DNA of 62,056 nucleotides from an uncultured Gammaproteobacteria bacterium (lineage in GTDB: Bacteria > Pseudomonadota > Gammaproteobacteria > CAMYKB01). This document shows, piece after piece, positions 15,399 through 25,272 of this stretch (the stretch's first letter is position 1; every line of letters begins with the position of its first letter). The notes beneath the pieces were generated by a model, which had not been told where the DNA came from, ran no database searches, and saw nothing but the letters and a program-made list of their open reading frames with translations. The position numbers and the translations under genes were made by a program. The stretch spans positions 1 to 62,056 of the forward strand of contig CAMYKB010000022.1 of NCBI GenBank assembly GCA_947258875.1, in the 5' to 3' direction.

Positions 15399-18020
15399 AT
15401 GCATCTGTTCACAGATGCAATCAAACATATAGCGACTTCTCCTGACGCCCATTTTATGGCAATAACACAACCTAAATCACCACAGCAAGGTTTACCGCTG
15501 CGTCAGTTGATCACGTCGAGGCTGAGTGACCGCAGCGACATCGAGCCCGAGCAATACATTATACGTATCGGTATTGCTGTAGTTGCCATGTGCTATTTCC
15601 AGATCGGCGCCTTAATCAAGCCCGAAATATTTCAGCCTGAACTGGTTGCGGCGAGCTGGATCATCGGCGCATATTTTGTCTATGCTGTGTCGTTCTTTAT
15701 AACAACACTGTTTTGGCCGCGTAGAACACTATTACGGCCAATGTTTGCCGTTGTGCTGGACATGACAGCTGGCTCAAGCCTGTTGATCGTGGTAGGCATG
15801 AGCGCGACACCTTTTGTCGTCTTATACCTCTGGGCCGTGATTGGCAATGGTTTCCGATTTGGCAATACGATGCTGTTTATTGCCGCCATTGGTGGGTTTA
15901 TTAGTTTTTCTTTGGTGGCATGGTTGAGTCCTTTCTGGAGAGGGCATGGCATCTTTAGTGCGAGCATACTGGTGATGCTGGCAATCCTGCCTGTCTATGT
16001 GGCGGTCCTATTGCGGAAGCTCAACGAGGCGTTGGTCGATGCGCGCCAGGCTAACAAGGCTAAGACGGATTTCCTTGCCAGGATGAGTCATGAAATACGC
16101 ACGCCTCTCAATGGCATCATTGGGCTTAGTGACTTGCTGGCCGATGCGCCACTGGCGAATGAACAGCGTGAAGTGGCTGATGCAATCCAGTCATCCGCAT
16201 ATATATTGCTGGACCTTGTCGAGGATGTGCTGGATATTTCCAGCATCGAGACCGGCAGCAATGTGATTGCGTCGATTGATTTCGACCTGCATCGTGTGGT
16301 TTATGATGAGGTCATTATTTTCAGGCCGCTGATGCGCCAAAAAGGTGTCACACTGTCGGCGAGAATAGCGCCACAAATGCCATATCTGTTGCATGGTGAT
16401 GTACGTAATCTGAAGCAGGTGCTGAATACGTTGTTTGAGAATGTCGCCAGGCATGCTACAGGCGACAACCTGGTGATTTCTATCGCGCCTGTTACTGACA
16501 CAGAGGTCAGTGTCGTCTTGCGTTGTGAAATAAAATGCACGGGCTCCGCAATTCAGCAATTAGCACGTGAAATTGCGCCTGGAGCGGGCAGTCAGTATGA
16601 CAGCAAGTTTGTCTCCGCTGGCGCCGATTCTGGCGCCGAGTTAATCATTACCAAGCGGCTGGTCGAGCTGATGCAGGGCCAGCTGGGTTTCAGCAACAAC
16701 GAAAAATGGAACGATACGCTGTGGCTGGAATTACCCTTTGAGCGCCAACCGCAGCGTATTCCAGAACCAGCGGGTTCGCTTGAGGGTATGAATTTATTGT
16801 TACTGGCCAGCGAGCAACTGGCACAGGAGCTGGACAATCAATTGCTGGCATGGGGCGTTGATGTGCAACCGGAAGTCGATCCAGCCTGCGCATTATCAAC
16901 CTTGATCGGCGCCAACATGCGCGATACACCACACAGGATCGCGCTGATTGAGCGCCGACAGCTGGATATTCCACCCGAGCAATTCGCACTTGCGTTGCAC
17001 GCGGAACCGTCGATTGTGCCATTGTCCCTGATACTCTTCGATAATGATTATGCAGGTATCGATCCGATACCCGGCTACGGATGTGTATTGTCGACGTTGG
17101 CGGACAAGGCACTGCTTTTCAATGCGTTGCATGCTGCTTCTGCTGAACAGAATACGCTAAGAAGTGATCGTCTGCTTGCGCATGAGGAAACCCAAGTACA
17201 GCAAAGTTTTAATATTCTGGTCGCAGAAGATAATGAAATTAACCGTAAGGTCATCAAAGGTATACTGGGTCGGGTAGATCACAATGCCTATATGTTTGAG
17301 GACGGAGAACAGGCCTTGTCCGAGCTGCAGCAGAACTGGCAGGCCTACGATTTGGTGATTCTTGACTTGAATATGCCAGGTAAAACTGGCCTTGAGGTGT
17401 TGCAAGGTTATGACGATGTTGCGGGCAATGCGCGTACGCCAGTTATCATCCTTACTGCAAACGCTACACAGCAGGCACGCGACGAGTGTGCCAGAGCAGG
17501 TGCAGATGCATACCTCGCGAAGCCGGTAAATTCCAAACAACTACTGGATATGGTGGCGGGGCTGGTTGTACCTGGACAACACGAACAACAGGGAATGCTT
17601 TCGCTTGCGGAAGCGATTCAGCCGACATATCTAGAAGGCGATAAGAAGCTCAATGAGGCGCGTCTTGAGGATTTGCGTGAACTGGGCTCAAGCCCAGACT
17701 TTGTGCAAGAACTGGTAGAAGGTTTTGCCAGCGATGGTCGTAATCTGATGCAGCGCTTGCAGGCAGCGATTGATGATAAGGACCATGACGAGTTACGTGA
17801 TGTATTGCATGCACTCAAGGGGGCGGCAGGTCAGCTTGGTGCCACAAGACTTGTGGATAGCTGTTGTCAAATCGATACGATCAAGCCCGAAGAGATGGGT
17901 TCCACCGCATCACAGGTTTTCGCTGACCGCATCAAGGCTTCTTTTGACGAGGCCTGCGAGGCGCTTGAAGAGTATGTGTTGCGCGTTGAGTCCGGGAACG
18001 ATGCCGCGGCCCGGGACTAA
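15399..18020 (+). CDS. RpfC-like hybrid histidine kinase with degenerate ATP-binding domain
   Basis: 873 residues: ~5-6 membrane helices (55-205), dimerisation domain with the H-box His231 (MSHEIRTPLNG), an HATPase-like region (~295-450), a degenerate receiver (~464-585, no phosphorylatable Asp), a true receiver (~605-725, Asp656, Lys708) and a C-terminal Hpt domain (His804 in HALKGAAG). The HATPase lacks normal G boxes: the DxGxG position reads CTGSAI (~380) and GTGLG reads DSGAEL (~410), while the N-box Asn remains. Autophosphorylation may be impaired. Forms an operon with the RpfG-like gene and overlaps the end of the convergent TRAP gene by 4 bp. Confidence 0.88.
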   Translation: MHLFTDAIKHIATSPDAHFMAITQPKSPQQGLPLRQLITSRLSDRSDIEPEQYIIRIGIAVVAMCYFQIGALIKPEIFQPELVAASWIIGAYFVYAVSFFITTLFWPRRTLLRPMFAVVLDMTAGSSLLIVVGMSATPFVVLYLWAVIGNGFRFGNTMLFIAAIGGFISFSLVAWLSPFWRGHGIFSASILVMLAILPVYVAVLLRKLNEALVDARQANKAKTDFLARMSHEIRTPLNGIIGLSDLLADAPLANEQREVADAIQSSAYILLDLVEDVLDISSIETGSNVIASIDFDLHRVVYDEVIIFRPLMRQKGVTLSARIAPQMPYLLHGDVRNLKQVLNTLFENVARHATGDNLVISIAPVTDTEVSVVLRCEIKCTGSAIQQLAREIAPGAGSQYDSKFVSAGADSGAELIITKRLVELMQGQLGFSNNEKWNDTLWLELPFERQPQRIPEPAGSLEGMNLLLLASEQLAQELDNQLLAWGVDVQPEVDPACALSTLIGANMRDTPHRIALIERRQLDIPPEQFALALHAEPSIVPLSLILFDNDYAGIDPIPGYGCVLSTLADKALLFNALHAASAEQNTLRSDRLLAHEETQVQQSFNILVAEDNEINRKVIKGILGRVDHNAYMFEDGEQALSELQQNWQAYDLVILDLNMPGKTGLEVLQGYDDVAGNARTPVIILTANATQQARDECARAGADAYLAKPVNSKQLLDMVAGLVVPGQHEQQGMLSLAEAIQPTYLEGDKKLNEARLEDLRELGSSPDFVQELVEGFASDGRNLMQRLQAAIDDKDHDELRDVLHALKGAAGQLGATRLVDSCCQIDTIKPEEMGSTASQVFADRIKASFDEACEALEEYVLRVESGNDAAARD

Positions 18021-19399
18021 TCGCCGTAGATCACGGCCGGCAACCAGGTGGCAAGTTGCGGCCACAATGAAAGTATAATGAGAGCGCACAGTTGTATGCC
18101 AATGAAGGGAATCACGCCACGATAGATCTGCGCGGTTGATATGGCTGCGGGCGCTACACCGCGCAAGTAAAACAACGCAAACCCGAAAGGCGGGGTAAGG
18201 TAAGACGTTTGCAGGTTGATAGCGATCATAATGCCAAGCCACACCGGATCGAGCCCTAGCGTTAACAATACTGGTCCCACAATCGGTACTACCACGAATG
18301 TAATTTCGATAAAGTCGAGTACAAAACCCAACAGGAACATGACTGCCATCACCGCCAACATAGCGCCGAGCGCACCGCCCGGCAGTTGAGTGAGGAGCTG
18401 GTGTACCGCGTCGTCACCGCCGAAACCGCGAAATACCAGGGAAAAAATCGAGGCGCCGATAAAGATCATGAACACCATACTGGTGATTCGTGTGGTGTTG
18501 CGCATGGTCTCCTGCAGGCGCCGCATTGTGAGTTGCCTGTTGCCAAGCGCCAGCAGCATTGCGCCTGCTGCGCCCACCGCTGCGGCCTCGGTAGGTGTCG
18601 CTACACCGGTGACGATAGAGCCCAGCACGGCAATAATGAGCAGCAAGGGCGGCATCAAGGCCGTGATAATTTTCACTATCAGTTGCCAGGGTGTCAGCTT
18701 GCGTTCCGCGGCAGGGATGGCGGGCATGGTGGTGGGTTTCAGCCATGCTAATGCCGCCAGAAAAATGATATACATCAATACCAGTAGTAAGCCGGGTATG
18801 AGGGCGCCGGCAAACAGATCACCTACAGAAATTGTCCGCGGTGTATAGTCACCCAGATTCAGTTGTGCCTGTTGGTAGGCCGACGATAATACATCGCCCA
18901 GCAATACCAGGATAATGGAGGGCGGGATGATCTGTCCCAGAGTGCCAGAAGCGCAAATAGTGCCGCTGGCGATTTCAGGACTGTAGCCGCGCTTCAGCAT
19001 AGTGGGCAGTGACAGCAAACCCATCGTAACCACCGTTGCACCGACAATGCCGGTGCTGGCGGCCAGCAACATGCCGACCAGTGTTACGGATATGCCCAGT
19101 CCACCGCGTAACGAACCAAACAGTATTGCCATGGTGTCAAGCAGGTTCTCGGCGATGCGTGCGCGTTCCAGCATGACGCCCATGAACACAAACAAGGGTA
19201 CGGCAATCAGGGTTTGGTTGGTCATGATGCCATACAACCGATTGGGCAGGGCGCCCATGAAGGCGGCATCGAAGTTGCCCGTGAGGGTGCCGATCAATGC
19301 AAATGCCAGTGCGGTGCCGCCAAGTGTAAAGGCCACCGGATATCCAGACATTAATACCAGTACAACAGTAACGAACAGTAGCAACGCCATCCACGTCAT
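18017..19399 (-). CDS. TRAP transporter large permease (DctM family)
   Basis: 460 residues, highly hydrophobic with ~12-13 helices, matching the DctM family (GYPVAFTLGG, ASTGIVGATVVTMG, GTLGQIIPPSIILVLLGD, GVATPTEAAAVGA, NLQTSYLTPPFGFALFYLRG). It is the Na+-coupled translocation subunit of a tripartite TRAP importer. Its start overlaps the stop of the small subunit gene as TGATG, showing translational coupling. Its stop overlaps the convergent kinase gene by 4 bp. The binding protein is the Tat lipoprotein at 12941. Confidence 0.93.
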   Translation of the reverse strand: MTWMALLLFVTVVLVLMSGYPVAFTLGGTALAFALIGTLTGNFDAAFMGALPNRLYGIMTNQTLIAVPLFVFMGVMLERARIAENLLDTMAILFGSLRGGLGISVTLVGMLLAASTGIVGATVVTMGLLSLPTMLKRGYSPEIASGTICASGTLGQIIPPSIILVLLGDVLSSAYQQAQLNLGDYTPRTISVGDLFAGALIPGLLLVLMYIIFLAALAWLKPTTMPAIPAAERKLTPWQLIVKIITALMPPLLLIIAVLGSIVTGVATPTEAAAVGAAGAMLLALGNRQLTMRRLQETMRNTTRITSMVFMIFIGASIFSLVFRGFGGDDAVHQLLTQLPGGALGAMLAVMAVMFLLGFVLDFIEITFVVVPIVGPVLLTLGLDPVWLGIMIAINLQTSYLTPPFGFALFYLRGVAPAAISTAQIYRGVIPFIGIQLCALIILSLWPQLATWLPAVIYGD

Positions 19400-19917
19400 C
19401 AGTCAGCTGCTCCACCTTGAAGGGCAATCACCTTGCGGCATAGCATAGAAACGCCCTGTAATAACAATAATATTGCCAGTAACGGAATATATGATTTAAG
19501 CAGATACACCAGTGGCAGACCGCCGGCCTCGCGGGAGCCTTCCATTAATTGCCAGGCATTGATCACATACTCGGTGCTGGACCACAGTATGAAACCGCAA
19601 ACAGGAAACAATAGAAACACGGTACCAATAATGTCCACCCAGTGGCGGGTGCGCGGGGAAAAGCGCTGATAGAAGATATCAACACGCACGTGGGCTTCAT
19701 GTTTCAGGGTGTACGCAGCAGCACCCATGAAGAGCAGCGCATGCATGTAGATAATGGATTCCTGCATTGCGATGCGCCCGAAATCAAAACCGTAGCGCAT
19801 GATCACAACCAGCAGTGTCACGATCACCATCGCCAGGGTCAGCCATGCGATGGTGCGGCCCACCCACTCATTCAATGCATCGATAATATCGGCGATTTTC
19901 GTGAATAAGTTGATCAC
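19399..19917 (-). CDS. TRAP transporter small permease (DctQ family)
   Basis: 172 residues with four membrane helices and the DctQ pattern (WVGRTIAWLTLAMVIVTLLVVIMRYGFDFG, EAHVRVDIFY, TEYVINAWQ). It pairs with the DctM subunit, with which it overlaps by one base (TGATG). It begins 33 bp after the stop of thrB on the same strand, so thrB-dctQ-dctM may be one transcript. The DALNEWVGR start fits family members, and the ATG at 19917 is the first in frame. Confidence 0.9.
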   Translation of the reverse strand: MINLFTKIADIIDALNEWVGRTIAWLTLAMVIVTLLVVIMRYGFDFGRIAMQESIIYMHALLFMGAAAYTLKHEAHVRVDIFYQRFSPRTRHWVDIIGTVFLLFPVCGFILWSSTEYVINAWQLMEGSREAGGLPLVYLLKSYIPLLAILLLLQGVSMLCRKVIALQGGAAD

Positions 19918-19950
19918 GAATGTATATGATTCGCTTGTGTGGACCGCGTG

Positions 19951-20901
19951 TTAGAACGGAGACCCGCTATTGATATGAAAAAGCAATATATTCCTGAATA
20001 CATCCGGATCTTTGATATGGGTAATCTCGCCTTCACGTGGGAAATGCATATCATAGAGGCGTGACAACCAGAAGCGCAGTGCGGCCGCGCGCAACAACAC
20101 GGGCCAGGCCCGCCGTTCTGCATTAGTCAGTTTGCGTTGCTGATCATAGGCTTCGATCAACGCGGACGTTTTCTGCTGATCAATGCTGCCATCGCCATGG
20201 CTACACCAGTCATTGACGGTCACGGCCAGGTCATACAACAGGTCGTCATTGCAGGCATAGTAGAAGTCGATGATACCTGTGAGCCTGTCACCGACAAACA
20301 TGGAGTTATCACGGAACAGGTCGGCATGGATGATGCCTTGGGGCAATCCTTGCGGGCGTTGTTGTTTATGGAATACCAGCTCGCTCTCCAGTAAATATTT
20401 ATCGTCGCCTTGTAGTTGTGTAAGCAATTGTTCGCCAGTGCTCTGGCGCCACTCGTGGCTACGCTGGTTGGCGTGGAAACCTTTGAAGCTTTCAGCGGCG
20501 ATGTGCATCTTGCCGAGTGCGCTGCCGATGACCTGGCATTGTGTGATATTCGGTTCACGCGGCCACTTGCCTTCAAGGCGTTGTACCAATGCAGTCGGCC
20601 TATCCTTGAAAGTCGTTAGATAGTCGCCGTTATGATCGGCAACCGGGTGTGCGCTGGGTATGCCGTGTTCGGCCAGATGACCCATGAGGCCAAGAAAAAA
20701 AGGTAGTCCTTCCACGCTTACGCGCTCAAACAGCGTCAGCACATATTGACCGCGGTCAGCGGGGCCTTTATCGGTAGTAACGAAGTAGTTGGTATTTTCT
20801 ATACCCTCGTTAATACCCTCGAAGTCGACCAGCTGCCCGCAATTGTAACGGCTAAGGAAGTCAACGAGCTCATGTTGTTCAACGCGTGTAAAGACTGACA
20901 T
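19951..20901 (-). CDS. thrB: Homoserine kinase (ThrB, aminoglycoside-phosphotransferase fold)
   Basis: 316 residues, the usual length of the Pseudomonas-type ThrB. It phosphorylates homoserine in threonine biosynthesis. Kinase signatures are present: the catalytic loop GIIHADLFRDN and metal-binding IIDFYYAC; the N-terminus MSVFTRVEQHELVDFLSRY and GINEGIENTNYFV are typical. In Pseudomonas thrB also neighbours polA, as it does here with one gene between. It is on the opposite strand to polA. Confidence 0.93.
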   Translation of the reverse strand: MSVFTRVEQHELVDFLSRYNCGQLVDFEGINEGIENTNYFVTTDKGPADRGQYVLTLFERVSVEGLPFFLGLMGHLAEHGIPSAHPVADHNGDYLTTFKDRPTALVQRLEGKWPREPNITQCQVIGSALGKMHIAAESFKGFHANQRSHEWRQSTGEQLLTQLQGDDKYLLESELVFHKQQRPQGLPQGIIHADLFRDNSMFVGDRLTGIIDFYYACNDDLLYDLAVTVNDWCSHGDGSIDQQKTSALIEAYDQQRKLTNAERRAWPVLLRAAALRFWLSRLYDMHFPREGEITHIKDPDVFRNILLFHINSGSPF

Positions 20902-21017
20902 ACCTGTGCCGATTTAACCTGAAGCGCAACACCATAGTGTTGTGAAATGTCAGGCCAGTGTCTCCTTGTGGATGTGTGGAGATTATAAAATTGAAATAAT
21001 AACAGAATGTGTAACGT

Positions 21018-21755
21018 CTAAAGTTGCAGGATGCGCTCCATCTCTTCAGCCGAGGGCTCGAAACCGCGGCCTTCATAGTGCTTGAAGATAGCATCTACCA
21101 CTTCCTGCGGGTCGTCCATAATTTTGAACAGGTTCATATCTTCCGCGGAGATCGTGCCGGCGGTCACCAGCGTGTCCTGGAACCAGCTAACCAGGCCCTT
21201 CCAGAACTCCGAACCCACCAGGATGATCGGAATGCGGCGGGTCTTGCCGGTTTGTACCAGGGTCAGGATCTCGGCCAGTTCGTCCAGCGTGCCAAAACCG
21301 CCTGGTAGCACCACATAGGCCGAGGCGTATTTCACGAACATCACCTTGCGGCTGAAGAAGTGGCGAAATGTCAGTGCTATGTCCTGAAATTCATTGCCGG
21401 ACTGCTCGTGCGGCAACTCGATATTCAGTCCTACACTGGGCGACTTGCCGGCGAAGGCGCCCCTGTTGGAGGCTTCCATAATGCCCGGTCCGCCCCCGCT
21501 GACCACGGAAAAACCGGCATTGGAAAGGTTCAGTGAGACCTCTTCCGCGAGCTTGTAATAGGGGTGATCGGGCTTGGTGCGCGCCGAGCCAAACACGCTC
21601 ACTGAGGGTTTGATGCGTGCCAGCCGGTCGAAGCCATCAACGAACTCCGCCATGATCTGGAAAATTTTCCAGCTCTCGCGGTTTAACTCACCGTTGGTTA
21701 CTGGCATTAGGCCGCCTTGAAGCGCTCGGGTATCATCAGCCATAGGTTTATCCAT
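21018..21755 (-). CDS. LOG-family (TIGR00730) nucleotide phosphoribohydrolase
   Basis: 245 residues with the Rossmann-like LOG fold and its signature PGGFGTLDELAE plus GSART and GGGPGIMEASNRGA. Family members cleave nucleoside 5'-monophosphates (cytokinin-activating enzymes in plants, PpnN-like in bacteria) and were long mis-called lysine decarboxylases. The N-terminal ~30 residues are polar and poorly conserved, so an internal start (MPVTNGELNR) is possible. It is divergent from polA across a 133-bp control region and precedes thrB with a 116-bp gap containing a CAACAC/GTGTTG hairpin. Confidence 0.88.
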   Translation of the reverse strand: MDKPMADDTRALQGGLMPVTNGELNRESWKIFQIMAEFVDGFDRLARIKPSVSVFGSARTKPDHPYYKLAEEVSLNLSNAGFSVVSGGGPGIMEASNRGAFAGKSPSVGLNIELPHEQSGNEFQDIALTFRHFFSRKVMFVKYASAYVVLPGGFGTLDELAEILTLVQTGKTRRIPIILVGSEFWKGLVSWFQDTLVTAGTISAEDMNLFKIMDDPQEVVDAIFKHYEGRGFEPSAEEMERILQL

Positions 21756-21888
21756 TATTGTTACAGTTACCGGCTTTGACCGGAAAGGATGTGGACCGCA
21801 TGATAACCTTTATGGGCTATGCCGCTCTACTGTCAGAACGGTAACCGCGCCATAAACCCTGTTAATAAATGCAAACACTGAGCAACAG

Positions 21889-24666
21889 ATGCCAAAAAAC
21901 ACAACTAAACCCCTGATCCTGGTCGACGGCTCTTCCTATTTATACCGCGCCTTCCACGCACTGCCACCGCTGACCAATTCCAAGGGCCAGCCCACCGGTG
22001 CGGTATATGGCGTGGCCAACATGCTACGCAAACTCAGGGATGAATATGAGCCGGAGTACATGGCCGTGGTGTTCGATGCCAAGGGCAAGACCTTCCGCGA
22101 CGACATCTATCCTGAATACAAGGCCAACCGCCCGCCGATGCCGGATGAGTTACGTGACCAAATCAAACCCTTACATGAACTGGTCGAGGCCATGGGCTTG
22201 CCGATGCTCATTATTGATGGCGTCGAGGCTGACGACGTTATCGGTACGCTGGCCTATGAGGCCGAGAAGCAAGGCATGCCAGTGTTGATCTCCACCGGCG
22301 ACAAGGACATGGCGCAACTGGTCAACGAACATGTGACACTGATCAATACCATGAGCGATACCACTATGGGTATAAAAGGTGTCGAGGAGAAATTTGGTAT
22401 CTCGCCGGAACGCATCATCGATTATCTGGCGCTGGTGGGTGACAAGGTCGATAACATCCCGGGTGTGCCGGGTGTTGGCCCCAAGACAGCGGTCAAATGG
22501 CTGAAGGAATACGGTTCCATGCTGGGGGTGATTGCGCACGGTGATGATATAAAGGGCAAGATCGGCGAAAAACTGCGCGCCGCAATTAAAGACCTGCCGT
22601 TATCCTATGAACTCGCCACCATCAAGTGCGACGTCGAACTCAAACAAAAACCGCAGGACCTCAAACCAGGCGAACCCGATACCAATAAATTGCTCGCTAT
22701 CTATCAGGAGCTGGAATTCAAGACCTGGTTAAAGGCGCTGGATGCCGAGCGAGATAAACAGGGCCAACAAGATAATCAGTCGGAAGGTAAAACAGACAGC
22801 AAGGCCGGCGACCCGCCCAAAACGAGAACAACAGATGAAAAGAAAACTAAATCCGGCAAGGGAGACTATGCAGCTATCCTCACTCAAAAAGACCTGGATG
22901 CCTGGATTAAACGTTTAAAAGCCGCTGAGTTATTTGCCTTCGATACCGAAACCACCAGCCTCGATTACATGCAGGGCGAAGTCGTCGGCATGTCGTTCGC
23001 CATCGAACCCGGCGAGGCGGTGTACCTGCCACTGGCGCATGACTACCCCGGCGCGCCCGAGCAACTCGATCGCGATGCCACGCTGAAAAAACTAAAATCC
23101 CTGCTGGAAAGTAAAACGCAACACAAGATCGGCCATCACCTTAAATACGACCGCAATGTGCTCGCCAATCACGGCATCGAACTCAACGGCATCAAGCACG
23201 ACACCATGTTGGAATCCTATGTCGTCAATTCCACCGCCAGCCGCCATGACCTTGATACCCTGTGCGAAAATCATCTCGGTCATAGCAATATTCATTTTGA
23301 AGATGTTGCCGGCAAGGGCGCCAAGCAGCTCACCTTCAACCAGGTCGCGCTGGAAGAGGCGATACCCTATGCATCCGAAGATGCAGACATGGTCCTGCGC
23401 CTGCATGAAATCTTCTGGCCGCAACTGCAGGAATTAAAAGAACAATGCAAGCTGTATGAAGACATCGAAATCCCGTTGGTAAACGTGCTGTCGCGCATCG
23501 AACGTAACGGCGTGTTGGTGGATGCTGATTTATTGTTTGAGCAAAGTCACGAACTTGCCGAAAGTATGGACGAGATCGAACGCAAGGCGCATAAATCCGC
23601 GGGCAAGCCCTTCAATCTGGGCTCACCCAAACAAATTCAGGAAATCCTGTTCGAAGAACAAGGCTTGCCGGTGATTCGCAAGACCCCAAAAGGCCAGCCA
23701 TCAACTGCGGAGGACGTGTTACAAGAGCTGGCGCTGGAATACGAACTGCCGGAGCTGATCCTCGCGCACCGTTCAATGAGCAAACTCAAATCCACCTACA
23801 CCGATAAACTGCCGCAGCAGATCGACGCGGATACCGGCCGTGTACATACCTCATATCATCAGGCGGTTGCTTCCACCGGGCGTTTATCGTCATCCGATCC
23901 TAATCTGCAAAATATTCCCATCCGCACCGAGGAGGGCAGGCGCATTCGCCAGGCCTTCATCGCGCCACGTGGCAAAAAAATACTCGCCGCGGATTACTCG
24001 CAAATCGAACTGCGCATCATGGCGCATTTGTCGAGTGATGAAGGTTTATTAAAAGCTTTTGCTGAAGGCAAGGACATCCATGCCGCCACTGCATCGGAAG
24101 TGTTCGGTGTGCCGTTAAAGAAAGTCGAGAACGAACAACGCCGCGCCGCCAAGGCCATCAACTTCGGCCTGATCTACGGCATGTCCGCATTCGGTCTCGC
24201 CAAACAACTCGGTATCGGCCGCGGCGAAGCACAGGAGTATGTCGATCTTTATTTCGAGCGTTATCCTGGGGTCAAGGCCTACATGGACAAAACTCGTGAA
24301 CAGGCCAAGCAACAAGGCTATGTCGAAACCGTCTTTGGCCGTCGATTGTATCTTCCGGAAATCAACTCCCGTAACGCCCCGCGCCGCCAATACGCTGAGC
24401 GCACCGCCATCAATGCCCCCATGCAAGGCACCGCCGCCGACATCATCAAGCGCGCCATGATCGCTGTCGATAACTGGATTCAAAAAACCGACGCACCCGC
24501 AATCATGATCATGCAGGTGCACGACGAACTGGTATTCGAGGTCGAAAGTAAGGCCGTAACCGAAGTGAAAAAGGAAATCATCAAACATATGGAGACGGCC
24601 GCCAAACTCTCCGTGCCGCTTGTGGTTGATGCGGGCGTGGGAAAGAATTGGGACGAGGCGCATTGA
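21889..24666 (+). CDS. polA: DNA polymerase I
   Basis: 925 residues with all three activities: 5'-3' nuclease (1-~285), 3'-5' proofreading exonuclease (~325-520, with the DxE motif FAFDTETTS near 352) and polymerase (~540-925) with motif A DYSQIELR (~701), motif B RRAAKAINFGLIYG and motif C HDELVFE (~878). A lysine- and glutamine-rich flexible linker (~283-325, DKQGQQDNQSEGK...) joins the nuclease to the exonuclease and is longer than in E. coli. It acts in Okazaki-fragment maturation and repair. In E. coli and Pseudomonas it is followed by a small RNA and engB; here about 30 kb intervenes. Confidence 0.98.
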   Translation: MPKNTTKPLILVDGSSYLYRAFHALPPLTNSKGQPTGAVYGVANMLRKLRDEYEPEYMAVVFDAKGKTFRDDIYPEYKANRPPMPDELRDQIKPLHELVEAMGLPMLIIDGVEADDVIGTLAYEAEKQGMPVLISTGDKDMAQLVNEHVTLINTMSDTTMGIKGVEEKFGISPERIIDYLALVGDKVDNIPGVPGVGPKTAVKWLKEYGSMLGVIAHGDDIKGKIGEKLRAAIKDLPLSYELATIKCDVELKQKPQDLKPGEPDTNKLLAIYQELEFKTWLKALDAERDKQGQQDNQSEGKTDSKAGDPPKTRTTDEKKTKSGKGDYAAILTQKDLDAWIKRLKAAELFAFDTETTSLDYMQGEVVGMSFAIEPGEAVYLPLAHDYPGAPEQLDRDATLKKLKSLLESKTQHKIGHHLKYDRNVLANHGIELNGIKHDTMLESYVVNSTASRHDLDTLCENHLGHSNIHFEDVAGKGAKQLTFNQVALEEAIPYASEDADMVLRLHEIFWPQLQELKEQCKLYEDIEIPLVNVLSRIERNGVLVDADLLFEQSHELAESMDEIERKAHKSAGKPFNLGSPKQIQEILFEEQGLPVIRKTPKGQPSTAEDVLQELALEYELPELILAHRSMSKLKSTYTDKLPQQIDADTGRVHTSYHQAVASTGRLSSSDPNLQNIPIRTEEGRRIRQAFIAPRGKKILAADYSQIELRIMAHLSSDEGLLKAFAEGKDIHAATASEVFGVPLKKVENEQRRAAKAINFGLIYGMSAFGLAKQLGIGRGEAQEYVDLYFERYPGVKAYMDKTREQAKQQGYVETVFGRRLYLPEINSRNAPRRQYAERTAINAPMQGTAADIIKRAMIAVDNWIQKTDAPAIMIMQVHDELVFEVESKAVTEVKKEIIKHMETAAKLSVPLVVDAGVGKNWDEAH

Positions 24667-24826
24667 GCGATGTATTTTCTCTTTTGTACTATGGTGTAAT
24701 TTAATTTGTCATCTCATGAATAATTAATTAGTTATTAAAATACAAAGTGTAGTGTGTGCCACTCTTGGGGCATGCATACAGTTAGCGGCCTACGCAGTAC
24801 ATCATGTACTTTTGCTACCGAGGGCA

Positions 24827-25234
24827 ATGGGAATGAAAGAAATATCTGGAATCAATCACGTTGGGATTCGAGTGGCTGACCTAGAAAAGGCGAGAGATTT
24901 TTATGAGCAGCTAGGTTTTGAGTTCATTGTTGGTCCTATTGGTCCCGAGCCAGTGGCTATTATGGAGCACCCTTCAGGTGTGAATATAAATTTAATTCTA
25001 AACGCAGATTCTGGTATTACCGAAAACATACTTATGGATGTACCCGAAAAATACCCTGGTTATACCCACGTAGCATTGGATGTAACTAATATAGAAGCAA
25101 TTAGAGTGGCGTTAAAGGAAATGGGAATTGAAATTACGGAGGGGCCGGTAACTTTACCTAACGGAGGGATAATGTTGTTCATTCGTGACCAAGACAAGAA
25201 TGTGATTGAGTTTCACCAAAATCCGTCACAATGA
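24827..25234 (+). CDS. VOC-family (glyoxalase/dioxygenase fold) protein
   Basis: About 135 residues from ATG 24827 (or 24833, which follows GAGGG). It has the two beta-alpha-beta-beta-beta modules of the vicinal-oxygen-chelate fold: INHVGIRVADLEKARDFYEQLGFEF and a second half ending FIRDQDKNVIEFHQNP. Putative metal ligands are His9-equivalent in INHVG, His in YTHVALDV and Glu in VIEFHQ. Substrate unknown; could be a lyase, isomerase or dioxygenase. First gene of the accessory block after polA; lower GC than polA. Confidence 0.85.
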   Translation: MGMKEISGINHVGIRVADLEKARDFYEQLGFEFIVGPIGPEPVAIMEHPSGVNINLILNADSGITENILMDVPEKYPGYTHVALDVTNIEAIRVALKEMGIEITEGPVTLPNGGIMLFIRDQDKNVIEFHQNPSQ

Positions 25235-25272
25235 CAGCGAATAAGCAACTGTGACCCCGGGTCAACTTACTA

